A stretch of 64,000 nt of DNA from MED-G105 sp039814575 (GCA_039814575.1 JBCCAY010000010.1:67913-131912); one strand, 5' to 3'; shown: positions 17,475-28,174, counted from the first letter of the stretch. Notes: a model not told the origin generated them from the sequence alone. A program made the numbers and translations.

Positions 17475-20400
17475 ATGTCCGATCTCGCTGACATCCGCGA
17501 AACCATCCGCCTCGCCCACCGGGCTGACCAACCGGCTGTCATCGAACACTTGTCGCGCCAATGGGCGCCGGACGCTGCGACGCGCCGACGTATCTCGCAA
17601 TCCGCTGAAGAGCTTGTGGCGAGCTTACGATCAGATGCAGCCACGGGCCTGATGGAGTCGTTTCTCGCGCAATATGGTCTTTCAACGAATGAAGGCGTGG
17701 CGTTGATGTGTCTGGCTGAAGCGTTGCTGCGCGTTCCCGATGCGGAGACGATTGACGCCCTTATCGAAGACAAAATTGCGCCGTCGGCGTTGGGCGCCCA
17801 TCTCGGCAAATCGTCTTCATCGCTCGTCAACGCCTCCACATGGGCGTTAATGCTGACCGGCAAAGTCCTTGACGACGACAAAGAACCAGGAATCGTCGGC
17901 GCTCTACACGCCGCGGTTAAACGCCTCGGCGAACCGGTGATCCGGACAGCTGTTCGTCAGGCGATGAAAGAACTTGGTCGGCAATTTGTCCTTGGACAAA
18001 CGATGGACGAGGCCATGGCGCGCGCCGCCGAGCTGGAGACTGACGGCTACACCTATTCTTACGACATGCTCGGCGAAGCGGCGATGACGGCCGAGGACGC
18101 CGATAGTTATTTCCAAAGCTATAAAGACGCTATATCGGCCATCGCCGCTCGCGCCGATGGCGACGACATCCGCCGTAATCCCGGCATCTCGATAAAACTT
18201 TCCGCGCTTCACCCACGGTATGACGCCTTACAAAAAGACCGCGTGATGACGGAGCTCGTCGCGCGCACACGGACGTTGGTGCGCGCCGCCAAAGACGCCG
18301 GCGTCGGCCTTAATATCGACGCGGAAGAGGCGGATCGGCTCGATCTGTCGCTTGACGTTATCGAAGCGGTGATGCGTTCTCCTGAACTTTCCGGATGGGA
18401 CGGGTTCGGCGTCGTGGTTCAGGCCTATGGCAAACGCGCCGCGCCCGTCATTGACTGGCTTTATGCGCTCGCCGCCGAACTAGACAGGAAAATCATGGTT
18501 CGCCTGGTGAAAGGCGCTTATTGGGATACGGAGATTAAGCGCGCTCAAATTGACGGCGTCCTTGGTTTCCCAGTTTTCACACATAAATCGGCGACAGATA
18601 TTTCCTATATCTGCTGCGCGCAGAAGCTTCTTAAAATGTCCGATCGTATCTATCCCCAATTCGCGACACATAACGCCCACGCGGTCGCGGCTATCCTAGA
18701 AATGGCGGAGACGGACCAATCTTTTGAATTCCAACGCCTGCACGGTATGGGTGAAGCGCTGCACCAGCGCGTCATGGCGAGGGAAAAAACGCATTGTCGG
18801 ATCTATGCACCGGTGGGCGCACACCGTGATTTATTGGCCTATTTGGTGCGTCGGCTGCTGGAGAACGGCGCAAACTCGTCGTTTGTCAACCAGATTGTCG
18901 ACTTGGATATTCCAGCCGCCGAGATCGCCGCTGATCCGTTCGAAACCTTCGCACGCCTTATCGCGAGCAATGCGCGGACGGTGCGAAAGCCGGCGGACTT
19001 GTTTTCTCCCGGGCGCAAAAACGCCACCGGCTGGGATTTGCGCGACCCGGACGACCAAGCGGACTTTATCGCTGCTCGCTCGCACTTTGCTGAAACGCAA
19101 TGGGCCGCCACGCCCCTTCTCGCCGCGCCGAGCGTGGGCGGTGGCGCTGCTCCCGTCGTCAACCCCGCCGTTTCCGCCGACATCTTGGGAACGTCGCAAT
19201 CGGCGAGCGTAGATGACGTCGACGCCGCCATTGGCGCCGCATCACCATGGAGCATCGACGCGACGGTACGCGCTGAAATTTTACGACGCGCGTCTGATCT
19301 TTATGAGGAACATCGCGGCGAACTCTTCGCGATTTTGACCCGTGAAGCAGGCAAGTCGGCGCTCGATGCGATCTCTGAACTGAGGGAGGCGATCGATTTT
19401 CTGCGCTTCTACGCCAACGAAGCAGAGCGCCTTAGCGACGGCGCCACGCGCGGCGTTATCGCTTGCATTTCGCCGTGGAATTTTCCCCTTGCGATCTTCA
19501 CCGGACAAATTTCTGCGGCGCTCGCAGCCGGTAACGCCGTCATCGCCAAACCCGCCGGGCAAACTCCGATTATCGCCTGGCGCGCGGTGCAGTTGCTACA
19601 TCAGGCCGGTGTGCCGAAAACGGCGTTACAACTCGCGCCAGGCGGCGGCTCCACTGTTGGCGCGAAAATCACCAGCGATCCGCGCATTGACGGCGTTTGT
19701 TTCACCGGGTCGACGCTAACGGCGCAACGCATCAATCGTGTCATGGCCAAGAACTTGTCACCAGACGCCCCGCTTATCGCCGAAACGGGCGGTTTGAATG
19801 CGATGATTGTCGATTCCACCGCCCTCCCCGAACAAGCGGTTCGCGATATTCTTGCATCGGCGTTTCAATCGGCCGGGCAACGGTGTTCCGCGCTTCGAAT
19901 GTTATACGTCCAAGAAGACGTGGCGCCAATTTTCCAGAAAATGCTGTTCGGCGCGATGGACGAATTAAGTATCGGCGCGCCCTGGGCGCTCGACACCGAT
20001 GTCGGGCCGGTCATCGACGCCGGTGCGAAACAACAGATTGACGCCTACTTAGCGAACAAAGCTAACAACGGCGCCGTTCTCAAGCAGTTATCAACGCCCG
20101 ATGAGGGGAGCTTTGTCCGCCCGTCGGTGGTGCACGTCGATGGAATTGAGGATTTAGAAGAAGAGGTTTTCGGCCCCGTTTTGCATTGGGCGACTTATAA
20201 AGCTGAGGCGCTCGACGAGGTTCTCGCCGCCATCAATGCGAGCGGCTACGGGCTCACTTTCGGCATGCACTCGCGTATTGACGACCGGGTGGAAAAGGCC
20301 GTCGCGCAACTCCGTGTCGGGAATATCTATATCAATCGCAACCAAATCGGCGCCGTGGTTGGATCGCAACCCTTCGGCGGTGAAGGCCTCTCGGGAACAG

Positions 20401-20963
20401 GACCGAAAGCCGGCGGGCCGCATTATGTGGCGCGGTTCCTGAAGCCGAAGCGGCAAATAAGTCCTATCCTTGAAGGAAACGCCGTTTCTCCGTCGACTGT
20501 TCAAGCGCTCTTAGATGACGCGTCGAGGAGTGATGATGCACCGATCAATACGCAAGACATGCCAGGGCCAACAGGGGAATCGAACCGTCTCTCGTTCTTT
20601 CCGAGGGGTCTTATTCTCTGCCTCGGCCCATCGAGCGTAGATGCCGAAATGCAAGCGCACCAAGCCGAAGCGCAAGGGTGTATTGCGGTTCGCATCGCGC
20701 CAGGCGCAAAAGGGCCGAACGCCATTGACGGCGTGTTGGCGCCAGAAAGCCTCACGCGCTTGAAAGGCGTCGACGGCGTCGCTTATTTTGGCGAGGCTGC
20801 GTTCTCACGCGCTATCCGATCCGCTTTAGCGGACCGTGACGGCCCATTGACACCGCTTATGACGGAAACGGATATTTCGGCGCGCTGCGTTCTTGAGCGT
20901 CATGTCTGTATCGATACGACGGCCGCCGGCGGCAATGCCGCATTGATGGCCGCCACGACATGA
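17475..20963 (+). CDS. putA: Bifunctional proline dehydrogenase / glutamate-gamma-semialdehyde dehydrogenase PutA
   Basis: Oxidises proline to glutamate in two steps, passing electrons to quinone and NAD+. Of 1162 residues, an N-terminal helical arm (1-150) precedes the FAD beta/alpha barrel (GISIKLSALHPRY, MVRLVKGAYWD). From about 560 the aldehyde dehydrogenase follows, with ACISPWNFPLAIFTGQ, FTGSTLTAQR, ETGGLNAMIVD (general base) and SAGQRCSALR (nucleophile). The last about 100 residues are the C-terminal domain typical of long PutAs. There is no ribbon-helix-helix domain, so it cannot repress itself; the Lrp-type regulator upstream does the regulation. GGGAG at 17462 is the ribosome binding site. 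Confidence 0.97.
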   Translation: MSDLADIRETIRLAHRADQPAVIEHLSRQWAPDAATRRRISQSAEELVASLRSDAATGLMESFLAQYGLSTNEGVALMCLAEALLRVPDAETIDALIEDKIAPSALGAHLGKSSSSLVNASTWALMLTGKVLDDDKEPGIVGALHAAVKRLGEPVIRTAVRQAMKELGRQFVLGQTMDEAMARAAELETDGYTYSYDMLGEAAMTAEDADSYFQSYKDAISAIAARADGDDIRRNPGISIKLSALHPRYDALQKDRVMTELVARTRTLVRAAKDAGVGLNIDAEEADRLDLSLDVIEAVMRSPELSGWDGFGVVVQAYGKRAAPVIDWLYALAAELDRKIMVRLVKGAYWDTEIKRAQIDGVLGFPVFTHKSATDISYICCAQKLLKMSDRIYPQFATHNAHAVAAILEMAETDQSFEFQRLHGMGEALHQRVMAREKTHCRIYAPVGAHRDLLAYLVRRLLENGANSSFVNQIVDLDIPAAEIAADPFETFARLIASNARTVRKPADLFSPGRKNATGWDLRDPDDQADFIAARSHFAETQWAATPLLAAPSVGGGAAPVVNPAVSADILGTSQSASVDDVDAAIGAASPWSIDATVRAEILRRASDLYEEHRGELFAILTREAGKSALDAISELREAIDFLRFYANEAERLSDGATRGVIACISPWNFPLAIFTGQISAALAAGNAVIAKPAGQTPIIAWRAVQLLHQAGVPKTALQLAPGGGSTVGAKITSDPRIDGVCFTGSTLTAQRINRVMAKNLSPDAPLIAETGGLNAMIVDSTALPEQAVRDILASAFQSAGQRCSALRMLYVQEDVAPIFQKMLFGAMDELSIGAPWALDTDVGPVIDAGAKQQIDAYLANKANNGAVLKQLSTPDEGSFVRPSVVHVDGIEDLEEEVFGPVLHWATYKAEALDEVLAAINASGYGLTFGMHSRIDDRVEKAVAQLRVGNIYINRNQIGAVVGSQPFGGEGLSGTGPKAGGPHYVARFLKPKRQISPILEGNAVSPSTVQALLDDASRSDDAPINTQDMPGPTGESNRLSFFPRGLILCLGPSSVDAEMQAHQAEAQGCIAVRIAPGAKGPNAIDGVLAPESLTRLKGVDGVAYFGEAAFSRAIRSALADRDGPLTPLMTETDISARCVLERHVCIDTTAAGGNAALMAATT

Positions 20964-21009
20964 GTAAACGCCGTGACGGTCAAAAATCGATAGAGACGCT
21001 ATAACGCCA

Positions 21010-23160
21010 TTACCGATTGGGCGTTTGCTGCAGCGTCCTGTCGACAACCGCGCCAGCGGCGACATCGGCGTCATAGAACAACATCGGCCGGAGCTGTCCT
21101 TCGGCGTAAAGTTCGAGACCATGGGCGAAAAACGGTGATGACGGATCGCTCGTGTTGCCATAGGTGAGATTGCCGACAGCACGCACGCGTTCTCCGAATT
21201 CAATGACAGCGACAAAGCTCTCGCCGCCATAGGCGACCTTTTTGCCTTGCCCGTCGCTAAAAGTATCGATGACCCGATACGCCCCATAGGCGCCTTCTGC
21301 GCCGGACGCCGGATAATCCCGGTCTCCCAACCGAAGGCGCACAACGTCGCCATAGGCGACGCGCGGGTCACCATGTTTGTCACGCGTTTTTTGAACCGCC
21401 GCGATGAGCGCGCTCATGACATCTTGAGTATGCGCATCAAAACTGATCTCAGCATCGAGATTATCAAGGCGCCCAAAGGCTTCTCTCAAGAGGCGCCCAG
21501 AGCGTTCTCTCATTATATCTGCCCATTGAATAAATAGGATAGCGCCACGGCTGTCGGCGTTGGCCGCTTTGTCCCAGTCTTTTAAGATGCGGGCCCCGAG
21601 ACGCGCGTCGGGATCTGACGAGGCCTCTCCCAATCGAACGAGCAATGGCGCCAGTAGGCGCGCCATTTCCAATGTGTTGGATTCTTTGAATTCCGTCAGC
21701 TCTTCAAAACTGATAGCGGCATCGGACACGACATAGCGCAAGGAGCGTTGAGCGCGGAACGATTGCGCGGTGGGCGGCGCGATATAAGCGGGATAGTCAG
21801 ACGAGTGGAGCAACCGGGGGAACGTCGTATACCATGGCGGTTCATTGGCGTTTTGTAGAAAGCCCGACTGCGGATTAATAAGGCGCGGTAGGGCTGAATA
21901 GGGCAAATACTCCGTCCAAACGAATTCTGACGAGTCGCCAGGCACAATGCCGCGCCAAAACGCCCAGTCGCCGGTTTTTCGCTTTGGCGTCCGGCCGCCA
22001 TGTAAGTAGTAAATATCCCCTTCCCGATTGGCGTAAAGCGTATTGAAGAAAGGCATCTCCAGGCGCGCCTGGGCTTTTTCAAACGCCTTCAGCGTCTTCG
22101 CGGCGGCCATGTCAAAATACTGATCGAGCACGTCGTCACTATCTAGCGCTGCAAAACGCACAGCGTAGGCGCGACCATTCGCCTCAAACAGAACAGGTCC
22201 GTGGTCCGAGTATTTGATAGTCTTCCGAAATGTCGAAAGCGTTCCGTCTTCCTGACGAACATTCAACGCAACTGACTTCTTTTCAAAAGTTCGCACTTCG
22301 CCGTCAAACTCGTACCCATCGCCTTTTAACGTTAGGTCATAAACATCAATGCCGTCATAATGATTGACGGTATGCGTCCAACCGCCGTGCTGGTTAAAGC
22401 CGATGCCGATAAACGGCGAGCCGGCCAACGCGACGCCGTAAATATCAAACGCCGGAACCGATAATTGCGCTTCAATCCACGTATATAGATCTGACCAGGG
22501 AAGATGTGGGTTCGCGACGAGCATGGCTGAGCCGCTTTCTGATCGCGACGGCGCAATGGCGTAAGCATTAGAGCCCGGGCGGGCGTTTAACCGTCCACGA
22601 GCCTCACCGAGCTCCTCATAGCCGATAAATGCGACGTGAATAATCTGATAAAAATGTGCGAGCGGATCGCTCGGGCGTAATGGAAGAACAGAGCGTAATC
22701 GCTCCGGCACCTTATCGGCATGCGCGTTCGCCCAGGCATTCATGCCGTCGGCAAAAGCGACCAAACGGCGGCGATCAGCGCCGTTTAGGTTTCTGAACCA
22801 CGTTTCGGCGCGCTCCGGAAATGCGAAACTGTGGGTCAGAATATCCGCGGGAATGTGATCGGCGCCGGATATCGCCGCCGCCTCGCCGCGGGCGCGGGCG
22901 TATAGTTCCAGGATAAGATCGCCGCGCGCTTCCATTTGCGACCAACCGAAACCATAAAAGCCAGCCTCGTCGGACTTCGAGTAGATATGCGGTACGCCCG
23001 CTTCGTCCCAAATTACGCGCACCGCTCCGACGGTTGCGGGGGCCAAGCCGCCAACGTCTGAACCATGGGGACGGGCCGCATCATTTCCCGCGGCGTTTGC
23101 GCAGGTAAGCGCCCATAAAACGGAGAGTACGCCAAGCCAGCGCAGAAGTCGTGGGGTCAT
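21010..23160 (-). CDS. Penicillin acylase family Ntn hydrolase, periplasmic
   Basis: 716 residues with a signal peptide (1-23, cleavage near CANAAG). The precursor would self-cleave before the nucleophile serine in RPGSNAYAI (about S197), producing alpha (about 24-196) and beta chains. HGGWTHTVNHYDGIDVY downstream of the nucleophile is typical of the family. Members include penicillin G acylases, aculeacin-type and acyl-homoserine-lactone acylases; sequence alone does not decide the substrate. A quorum-quenching role is possible but unproven. It is convergent with putA, with only 46 bases between. Confidence 0.85.
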   Translation of the reverse strand: MTPRLLRWLGVLSVLWALTCANAAGNDAARPHGSDVGGLAPATVGAVRVIWDEAGVPHIYSKSDEAGFYGFGWSQMEARGDLILELYARARGEAAAISGADHIPADILTHSFAFPERAETWFRNLNGADRRRLVAFADGMNAWANAHADKVPERLRSVLPLRPSDPLAHFYQIIHVAFIGYEELGEARGRLNARPGSNAYAIAPSRSESGSAMLVANPHLPWSDLYTWIEAQLSVPAFDIYGVALAGSPFIGIGFNQHGGWTHTVNHYDGIDVYDLTLKGDGYEFDGEVRTFEKKSVALNVRQEDGTLSTFRKTIKYSDHGPVLFEANGRAYAVRFAALDSDDVLDQYFDMAAAKTLKAFEKAQARLEMPFFNTLYANREGDIYYLHGGRTPKRKTGDWAFWRGIVPGDSSEFVWTEYLPYSALPRLINPQSGFLQNANEPPWYTTFPRLLHSSDYPAYIAPPTAQSFRAQRSLRYVVSDAAISFEELTEFKESNTLEMARLLAPLLVRLGEASSDPDARLGARILKDWDKAANADSRGAILFIQWADIMRERSGRLLREAFGRLDNLDAEISFDAHTQDVMSALIAAVQKTRDKHGDPRVAYGDVVRLRLGDRDYPASGAEGAYGAYRVIDTFSDGQGKKVAYGGESFVAVIEFGERVRAVGNLTYGNTSDPSSPFFAHGLELYAEGQLRPMLFYDADVAAGAVVDRTLQQTPNR

Positions 23161-23592
23161 GAGGTAAGCTCTCCGTCGGCTGTCGATGAACGATAAAAAG
23201 ACGCATTATTAGCGCGCCGCTCTTCGTTTCTCAAAATTTGAGATAAATGAATGATGTTTGCGCGCCATACCTGGTTCGACGTCTAGGCGATATGAGAGCC
23301 GGCACAAGCAGTGATAGTTGTCGAAACTGTGGGCGAGATTCGACGGTCGTCGACAAAAGGCGAATCATCCTCACGACGCTCGCCTCCAGGGCTCTTAGAA
23401 CTTTTTGATCGAATCCGGGAAATCACGCTAAATATACGCTGGTAAATCAACGCAGCGCCGATGCGCGCCTATCGGACTGGCCCTTAAGGACTGGCCCCTG
23501 ACACAATTTTGGATTTCTTGCTGCGGTCCTATAGCCGGATTGAAAAACACGAGTTAATCGAGGCGGATTGCTCCCTGGAGGACGATTACTAG
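23161..23592. other. Divergent intergenic region, acylase / desaturase
   Basis: About 430 bases without a gene. A short direct repeat (ACTGGCCC twice, 23478-23505) and a GGGCTCTTAGAAC fragment near 23389 that recalls the edge of the interspersed repeat are the only patterns noted. GGAGGACG at 23577 is the ribosome binding site of the desaturase. Confidence 0.45.
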
Positions 23593-24681
23593 ATGACGTT
23601 GCGATTAAACGACACCCAACCGCTGAACGGCGGGGAAACGCCGAATATCGTGGACAACAGCGCCGCCGCCCGCGGCGACAGCGTCGAGCCTCGGCCCGCC
23701 GTCAACTGGATCGCGGTCTTGAAGCGTTACCGCGCGCCGTCTTTAAAGCGCAGTTGGTTTGAGTTGTTCGTCACGATCGCACCGCTGATCGGCTTATGGA
23801 CCGGCGCCGTCTGGGCGACGTCCATTAGCTATTGGTTGGCTTTACCAATTTGCGTCATCGCAGCGATGTTTTTGGTTCGGCTGTTTTTAATCCAGCACGA
23901 TTGTTCCCACGGCGCTTTCTTCAAAACACGTGCCTCTAACGATCTCGCCGGACGCGTCATCGGCGTTTTCACAATGACGCCTTATGATGTTTGGAAAGAT
24001 TCGCATCTCACGCATCACGCTACACACGGCAATTTAAAACATCGCGGTGTCGGCGACGTCATGACGTTGACCGTCGATGAATTTGAAGCCCTGCCCTTTT
24101 GGGGGCGACTTGCGTACCGGCTATATCGCCATCCGATCGTCTTATTCGGACTGGGGCCGATGTATATCTTCATCCTGCATCATCGGTTGCCTGTGGGGTT
24201 CATGACCGCTGGATGGCGTTACTGGATCTCGACGATGGGCACGAACATTGCGCTCGCCGTATTGCTCGTAGCGGGTATTTATCTCGTCGGCCTCGGACCT
24301 TTTTTAATGACCTATCTTGTGATCACGTTGCTGGCTGCGACAATTGGGGTTTGGCTGTTCTATGTCCAACACCAATTTGAAGACACCATATGGGACACGG
24401 ACGATGAGTGGCGTTTACACGACGCCGCTCTTTACGGCAGCTCCCATTATGTTCTTCCCCCGGTTTTGCAGTGGATGACAGCAAATATCGGCATCCACCA
24501 TGTGCATCATCTCTATAGCCGCATACCGTTTTACCGCCTTCATCAAGTGCTTCGAGACCACCCAGAGCTTGGTCGCGTTCAGCGCCTGACCTTTATTGAG
24601 AGCTTGAAGACGACCCGGTTAAAGCTTTGGTGCGCGCGCGAACGAAGACTCGTTAGCTGGAAAGCGGCGGGCGCTGCTTAG
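23593..24681 (+). CDS. Fatty acid desaturase, membrane di-iron type
   Basis: 362-residue integral membrane protein that introduces double bonds into acyl chains using O2. The three histidine boxes are present: HDCSH (102-106), HLTHHATH (138-145) and HHVHH (about 300-304). Four or more hydrophobic segments are at about 56-100, 175-195, 205-235 and 240-260. The pattern fits omega-6/Delta12-type bacterial desaturases of the DesA kind. The stop TAG (24679-24681) is contributed by the edge of repeat copy 3. Confidence 0.9.
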   Translation: MTLRLNDTQPLNGGETPNIVDNSAAARGDSVEPRPAVNWIAVLKRYRAPSLKRSWFELFVTIAPLIGLWTGAVWATSISYWLALPICVIAAMFLVRLFLIQHDCSHGAFFKTRASNDLAGRVIGVFTMTPYDVWKDSHLTHHATHGNLKHRGVGDVMTLTVDEFEALPFWGRLAYRLYRHPIVLFGLGPMYIFILHHRLPVGFMTAGWRYWISTMGTNIALAVLLVAGIYLVGLGPFLMTYLVITLLAATIGVWLFYVQHQFEDTIWDTDDEWRLHDAALYGSSHYVLPPVLQWMTANIGIHHVHHLYSRIPFYRLHQVLRDHPELGRVQRLTFIESLKTTRLKLWCARERRLVSWKAAGAA

Positions 24682-24864
24682 AGCCCAAACGAAAACTCTT
24701 AAACGTATTCATTTTGGCAAGTCAGACGTCAATTCGAAGCCAATCTATTCGGCGCCGGGCTCTATTTTTGAAGAGTAAGAGCCGGAACGGCATCATTTTG
24801 CGGCAAATTGACGTCTAATCTTCAAGTGTCGTCTTTTTATCCAATTTTTGATTCAGGCTCTTAG
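24677..24864 (-). repeat. Palindromic interspersed repeat, copy 3
   Basis: 188 bp, same orientation as copy 2: opens CTTAGAGCCCAAACGAAAAC, has GGGCTCTATTTTTGAAGAGTAAGAGCCGG near its middle (shown here only as the shared GAGTAAGAGCCGGAACGGCA core), and ends TTTTGATTCAGGCTCTTAG. It is more diverged than copies 1, 2 and 4. It begins inside the stop codon of the desaturase gene. Confidence 0.82.
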
Positions 24865-24915
24865 AGCCTAATTGTAAATTTTGAAACGCTGGCCGGTCTC
24901 GGTTATCGGCGGCGT
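24860..24915 (-). repeat. Partial repeat copy abutting copy 3
   Basis: Starting from the shared CTTAG at the right end of copy 3, CTTAGAGCCTAATTGTAAAT and the following AAACGCTGG resemble the opening of copy 2 (CTTAGAGCCCGATTGGAAAT...AACACTGG). Similarity is lost by about 24915, so this is a truncated tandem copy. Confidence 0.55.
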
Positions 24916-25350
24916 CATCTTGATTTTGTGCGCCGCACCTAGAACGAGCGCCTACTGTCGAGACGCAGATCAAATATGGCGCCGCCCCCGGCGGATATAT
25001 CGCCGAATTGCTCATATCATTGTATTTTATACGTTCTTTGTACGGTGTTCAGAATTGTAACGGCGGTTGAGATCGCTCAAAATTTCAATTTACACGCATA
25101 ACCTTCATTTTCTGAATAACGCCGTTGAACGCAATCTAGCAGCCTCGACGTACCGCATCACTGATGCTACGGTGTTGCGAACGCTTATCACTCTGTGCTG
25201 TTGGGGGCGATGGAAAAGTCATTTTGAAGCAAAGCCGCCTCACAGACCAAAATCATCAACACTGAACGACGTCTTCCTAAAAAAGACTAAGGCTCTCAAT
25301 GGTTCTCGACGCGTTGGCGTTGAGATTAAATTTGGATACGGACGGGATTT
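24916..25350. other. Intergenic region upstream of S9 peptidase
   Basis: About 435 bases. A 95-codon open frame (25067-25354) begins with TTG, lacks a ribosome binding site and has no recognisable product, so it is not called. The stretch is AT-rich near 25015-25110, where the promoter of the peptidase may lie. Confidence 0.45.
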
Positions 25351-27771
25351 ATGATCAAGCTGTCGTCAAGCAACATTTCAGGACCGACGAGCAAACAACG
25401 CCCTGAGGAGGCGGCTTGGCATTCGCGCACATTGTTTTTATTGGGGTCAGCGCTGATCACCGCTATTTCCGGCGTTAGCCTCCCGTTGCATGCGGCGGAC
25501 GCTCAATCAGGCCGAGATGGGCCGTTATCCAAAGCTCAGTTGGATCACGCCTACGCGCTAAGTGTTGAAGGTCTAAATGCAGAAATAGACGGCGCCGTCG
25601 GCAACGCCCATTGGGTTGATGATAAACGCGTCGCTTTCGTGAAACATGATGGCAATACGTCCACATTAACAGTCTACGACCTAAAGAACGGCGCCGCCCA
25701 GCCCCCCTATAATCGAAGAACTCTTGCGCGAAACCTCTCCAAGGCGACCGGTGCGCCGATCAAGCCCAAAGACTTGCCGATAGAAAACGCGCAGGTGCAG
25801 TCGAACGGCGACATTTATTTAGCCGGCGGCGCCGAATGGTACGGCTGCAACACAAAAAAATGCACCTCGGTCGGACGATCAGAGCTCTATGAAGGGTGGC
25901 AGCCTGACGGCGGTGAACTTGATCGTTCACCAAGCGCCGGCCCCGTGGTATCGCCGGACGGTCGCTACGCTATCGACGCTAGTGAGCACAATCTTGTGCT
26001 GATCGACAACGAAACCAGCGAAAAACGTGTGTTGACCACCGACGGCGCTGAACTCAACGCCTATGGCAACGGCATCGACCTTTCCTGGTCGGGCGCGCAC
26101 ATCTTCTTAAAGAAAGTAAACTGGGAACAGTCGCCATCGCTTCTCTGGTCACCGGATTCGCGACGCTTCTACTCATTCCAACTCGATCAACGCGGTGTCC
26201 AGCGTCAAACGGTCGTCGACAGTTCTTCAGACAAAACGCCTTTCTCTGCGACGGTCGCCTACAATTATCCTTACGCGTTTACGCTTGATGAAAACCAGCC
26301 GCGGATCACGCCGATCATCGTTGACGTCGAAACTGGCAAGGTCACGCGGTTGCCGCATATGGCAACGGTCGGGATGCCGGATTCCATTGTTCTCGGCGGC
26401 GTTCAATGGGCGCCCGACGGCGAAACGATCAATATTATGGGCTATACCGACGATCGTCGTGGCTGGAACTGGCATCGGGTTTCCGCAACGACGGGTGAAG
26501 CGCGAAAGGTCTATACAGAAGCGTTTGAACAAGTGCCTGTTATAACAATGCCCCCGATTATAACGCTGCCATCGGGCGACGACGTCCTTATTTGGTCGCA
26601 ACGCGACGATTTCGGTCGTCTTTACCGCTATGACACGAACGGTCGTCTTCTAAATGCGGTTAATTCGGGCGATCTTTATGTCTCTAGCCTGGCGCACATC
26701 CAGCCGGATGGCGATGCAGCGCCGTGGATCTATTTTCTGGCGGGGGAAGAGCGTGAAGGCGTCAACCCCTATGACGTACAGCTTTATCGCGTTCGCTTAG
26801 ACGGGACGGAGCAGGAAAAACTCGGGCCCGGCGACGTTCGTCAAAGCATTGAGTTTTCACCGGACGGCAAACACTATCTTTCAAAAGAAACGCGCGCCGA
26901 TAAGCCGACGCGTATCGCTGTTTATACCGCAGACGGAAAGTTAGCCCATGATATCGGCGCTGGCCGCTGGAAAGAGTCGATGGCGTTCAGTCCACCGGAA
27001 CGCTTTCGCATTGATCTTGGCGGCCCGGCCCGCGACGCCTACGGTGTTTTGTATCGCCCCAAAACGATTGAGGCCGGTAAGAAGTACCCGGTTCTTCACT
27101 ATGTTTATGGCGGGGCTTACACGACCGATCAAACATTTAGCGTCGGAGACTGGGAAGCGCTCTTCGCTCACGGATTAAATGAACTTGGCTTCGGCGTCGT
27201 CCTATATGACGGACAAGGAACGACCAATCGGCGCTATAGCTTCAACCGCTATCCGCGTGGCAAGGGATATGAGCATTGCAACCTTGAAGACGCTGAAGCG
27301 GTCTTTAACGGTTTAGCAGAAACCCATGATTGGATCGATCGCGATCGGATTGGCATCGCAGGCTGGTCAAACGGCGGCTATTGCTCTATGCGCGGCATGC
27401 TCGCCTACCCCGATCTCTACAAAGCGGCTATATCGATCGCCGGCAATCATGATCAACGTATTCAACATTTTAGCGTCGAACCGGCCATCGATCCGCGCGG
27501 CGAAGGCGAAATTGCTTGGAACCGTCAAAGCAACCTCCCCTTGCTTGATCAGTTAGAAGGCCCGGTTCTGTTGATTCAAGGTGAAATCGACGAATCGGTG
27601 ATGGCGACGAACACGCTTAGGGTCGTCGAAATCATGACGCGTCTCGGAAAGCCCTTTGACATGCTCTATCTTCCCGGAGAAGGACATGCGTTAGCGAACT
27701 CCAGGGAGCTGATCACGAAAAAACAGTATCAGTTTCTTTATGACAATCTCGCTCAACGGACACCGGAATAG
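25351..27771 (+). CDS. S9 family peptidase, prolyl oligopeptidase / DPP IV type, exported
   Basis: 806 residues. An N-terminal export signal with a long charged lead (hydrophobic about 29-48, cleavage near LHAADAQ) precedes a beta-propeller (about 100-530, with repeated SPDGR/WSPDSR blades). The alpha/beta hydrolase domain has the nucleophile S673 in GWSNGGYCSM, D747 in GEIDESV and H779 in GEGHAL, all in family order. It should cleave proline-containing peptides in the periplasm. A second exported S9 peptidase occurs at 61225, which suggests a protein-scavenging lifestyle. Confidence 0.92.
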   Translation: MIKLSSSNISGPTSKQRPEEAAWHSRTLFLLGSALITAISGVSLPLHAADAQSGRDGPLSKAQLDHAYALSVEGLNAEIDGAVGNAHWVDDKRVAFVKHDGNTSTLTVYDLKNGAAQPPYNRRTLARNLSKATGAPIKPKDLPIENAQVQSNGDIYLAGGAEWYGCNTKKCTSVGRSELYEGWQPDGGELDRSPSAGPVVSPDGRYAIDASEHNLVLIDNETSEKRVLTTDGAELNAYGNGIDLSWSGAHIFLKKVNWEQSPSLLWSPDSRRFYSFQLDQRGVQRQTVVDSSSDKTPFSATVAYNYPYAFTLDENQPRITPIIVDVETGKVTRLPHMATVGMPDSIVLGGVQWAPDGETINIMGYTDDRRGWNWHRVSATTGEARKVYTEAFEQVPVITMPPIITLPSGDDVLIWSQRDDFGRLYRYDTNGRLLNAVNSGDLYVSSLAHIQPDGDAAPWIYFLAGEEREGVNPYDVQLYRVRLDGTEQEKLGPGDVRQSIEFSPDGKHYLSKETRADKPTRIAVYTADGKLAHDIGAGRWKESMAFSPPERFRIDLGGPARDAYGVLYRPKTIEAGKKYPVLHYVYGGAYTTDQTFSVGDWEALFAHGLNELGFGVVLYDGQGTTNRRYSFNRYPRGKGYEHCNLEDAEAVFNGLAETHDWIDRDRIGIAGWSNGGYCSMRGMLAYPDLYKAAISIAGNHDQRIQHFSVEPAIDPRGEGEIAWNRQSNLPLLDQLEGPVLLIQGEIDESVMATNTLRVVEIMTRLGKPFDMLYLPGEGHALANSRELITKKQYQFLYDNLAQRTPE

Positions 27772-28174
27772 TCATTCGCACACGACGCTGAACAAGTGCG
27801 GCGTTTAAGACCGTATGGACCCGCTTAACGTCAGCGTACGATTTGAGCTCAATGTCCGGCCCCTCGTATTAAGCGGACAGCGCGGCGTTATTTGAACTGT
27901 CGCTAGCAATAAACACGATGCGGTCCGCCGCGCCGTTCTTGTCAGCTGTCCCACTCCCGTTCGGTCTTCGTTTCCTTGGCGACGCTCGTTGCGGCTCGAC
28001 GCCTCTAGAATAACCCCCTCCACGACGCCCTATGTCAACCGCCTTTTTCGGTACCCCAAAGGGGGTATTGCTGGCGCATAAGGAAATGACGGAACGTTTC
28101 CAAGGGGCGTTTGATCGTTTCGAGAAGCATGCGTTCACGACCCCCGCCACGTTCTTTGGACTTGACGAGGGAAA
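27772..28174. other. Intergenic region with regulon palindrome
   Basis: 403 bases without a supported gene. It holds the palindrome at 28052-28067, about 115 bases upstream of the demethylating flavoprotein gene. Short frames on both strands across this stretch lack ribosome binding sites. Confidence 0.5.
28052..28067. promoter_or_regulatory. Candidate LuxR-type operator, site A
   Basis: TACCCC-AAAG-GGGGTA, a perfect 6-4-6 palindrome, centred about 115 bases upstream of the flavoprotein start. The same 16-bp layout recurs at 33672, 33781 and 39444, always between genes. Confidence 0.75.

Noticed and set aside
25067..25354. 95-codon open frame before the S9 peptidase
   Set aside because: TTG start without ribosome binding site; overlaps the peptidase start; no recognisable domain.
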